A stretch of 6,037 nt of DNA from positions 1-6,037 of the forward strand of contig CAZOIA010000279.1 of NCBI GenBank assembly GCA_964579675.1, written 5' to 3'. The notes under the pieces were generated by a model. That model ran no database searches. It worked only from the letters and a program-made list of their open reading frames with translations, and was not told the origin of the DNA. Every line of letters begins with the position of its first letter. The stretch's first letter is position 1. Origin of the DNA: CAZOIA01 sp964579675 (GTDB taxonomy: Bacteria > Planctomycetota > Phycisphaerae > UBA1845 > PWPN01). Below are positions 4,918-6,037 of this stretch, one piece after another. Position numbers and translations under genes: made by a program.

Positions 4918-6037
4918 TCAACGGCGTTCCCGTATGATCTGTTCGGAAAGTGGTTCACTGCCCGGCGGCAGCTTTATGCGGAAACTCCACCACGCCTTTT
5001 CGGTAAGCAAGCGGTGAATCAACTTGTCGTATTCCTCCTCAAGTGACTGTCGTTTGCGTGCGCGTGCGACCAGCTCAAGGAGATCAGAGTCTAGGGCAAC
5101 GGCTGAATCACCAGCGGGCTGCGGTTGCGGGCCGTCCAAATCAATGTGACCATTCGAGCGAAGTTGTTCGACCACAAGCTTGCGGAATAGGAACAACGTC
5201 GGCCTGAGCAGATCGGTCTTCGTCTCATCGCCCTCGTAGCATAATTGCTCACCCTGAATCTTGTCTCCGTGAACGTACCCGTGCCGGGCTTGATACATTT
5301 CGTGTATGACTAACGCAACGGGGCTTATGGGGTATTCTTTCTCTTTTCGATTCCGAGCCGTTTTGCTCTTCGCAACCAAGCTGGGATCGTGACAGCCAAG
5401 CCTGTCAACTGTGTCCCTGATGCACTTCTGATTTACGTCACCTTTTCGGGGATGGCATAGCGTCTCAAGGGCAGCAACGGCGAGTATACACTTCTTTGCG
5501 GTCACCGCGGATCCCACAAGCAAGTCGGAGTACGCCGTCAGGGCTCCGTTCATGAGCTCGATGGATCGGACAAGCTGAAGAGCCCCGACTTCACCCGGCT
5601 CGGCTGCAAGCTTATCAATTACACGCCCCAAGCCTTCCAGTAGATTCTCGTCCCACCGGATCTTGTTCGCTTCGGCTGCGCTCTCAACGGGCCAATACAG
5701 CAGCGGACACGGGTCAGTCGCATCGACAAGCGAAAGCGAGCGCGGCGTATGGGAAATGACCTCACCGCTCCGGCTTGGCGCAAGCGGCGACAAGTGGAAA
5801 TACTCTGTGAACGCAAGGGCCGGCCAAGTGCGGTTCTTAAGCTTGTGCTTGCGCCCCGCACAAACGGCGGCGAAGGCGAGACAATCCACTGCCGCCTTAG
5901 CAAGCGGCTGATTAACGTCATCGGGACTTGTCCCCGTTCTTTGAACGAAGACCACTTGCTGGCATGCAGATGCGCCCCTGTATTTCGCGTACGAATTAGC
6001 CAACTGGCCATACGCCTTGGCGCCAGCCTTGTCATCG
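4918..6037 (-). CDS. Large protein with probable Apea-like HEPN domain (5' end outside window)
   Basis: The frame is open to the right edge, so the gene is truncated by the window. 372 residues are visible, beginning DDKAGAKAYGQLANSY. The TTG at 6003 is not needed as a start. Residues about 160-295 look like a HEPN domain of the Apea-like kind: an early helix KKCILAVAALETLC (181-194) and a later helix ending EMYQARHGYVHG, in which Arg251 and His256 form the R-x4-H motif with His after the Arg, as in catalytically active HEPN RNases. A charged helical tail (RARKRQSLEEEYDKLIHRLL) follows and may be a short coiled coil. The N-terminal 150 residues are not recognisable. Base composition is lower in GC and codon use looser than in the + strand genes; hand counts of lines 5221-5280 and 5341-5400 each give 32 G+C of 60. 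It overlaps or abuts the PIN gene downstream. The HEPN assignment rests on motif reading alone. Confidence 0.72.
   Translation of the reverse strand, partial: DDKAGAKAYGQLANSYAKYRGASACQQVVFVQRTGTSPDDVNQPLAKAAVDCLAFAAVCAGRKHKLKNRTWPALAFTEYFHLSPLAPSRSGEVISHTPRSLSLVDATDPCPLLYWPVESAAEANKIRWDENLLEGLGRVIDKLAAEPGEVGALQLVRSIELMNGALTAYSDLLVGSAVTAKKCILAVAALETLCHPRKGDVNQKCIRDTVDRLGCHDPSLVAKSKTARNRKEKEYPISPVALVIHEMYQARHGYVHGDKIQGEQLCYEGDETKTDLLRPTLFLFRKLVVEQLRSNGHIDLDGPQPQPAGDSAVALDSDLLELVARARKRQSLEEEYDKLIHRLLTEKAWWSFRIKLPPGSEPLSEQIIRERR

Noticed and set aside
6001..6003. TTG as the start of the HEPN gene
   Set aside because: The frame stays open to the window edge with coding-like sequence (AGAKAYGQLANSY), so the true start is most likely outside.

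Overview
The window is high-GC bacterial DNA, probably from a member of the Planctomycetota or a similar GC-rich, lipoprotein-rich Gram-negative lineage. That assignment is an inference from composition and gene content, because no rRNA or other marker gene is present. There are seven protein-coding genes and no RNA genes, insertion sequences or CRISPR arrays.

Left edge (1-407, + strand): the 3' end of a gene that begins outside the window. It has a CxxC remnant, a low-complexity linker and a small folded C-terminal domain of unknown role. A 132-base gap (408-539) follows. It carries the only convincing sigma70-like promoter candidate in the window and the ribosome binding site of mgtE.

Centre (540-4431, + strand): five genes packed like one operon, with gaps of 14, 34, -1 and about 29 bases. 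They encode an MgtE-type Mg2+ transporter/channel, a DUF2752 small membrane protein with a CPxCGMT motif, two consecutive envelope lipoproteins that look like diverged tandem paralogues, and a short J-domain protein with a zinc ribbon and two membrane helices. All five products are predicted to be at a membrane or in the cell envelope. Apart from mgtE their functions are unknown.

Right (4460-6037, - strand): a convergent two-gene unit of visibly lower GC. The upstream gene, cut by the window edge, encodes a protein with a likely Apea-like HEPN domain carrying an R-x4-H RNase-type motif. The downstream gene, coupled to it by a stop-codon overlap or near-overlap, encodes a PIN-domain RNase of the VapC type with a complete acidic quartet. 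No VapB or MNT antitoxin is visible. This HEPN-PIN pair is the most interesting part of the window and could be an accessory defence or toxin module.
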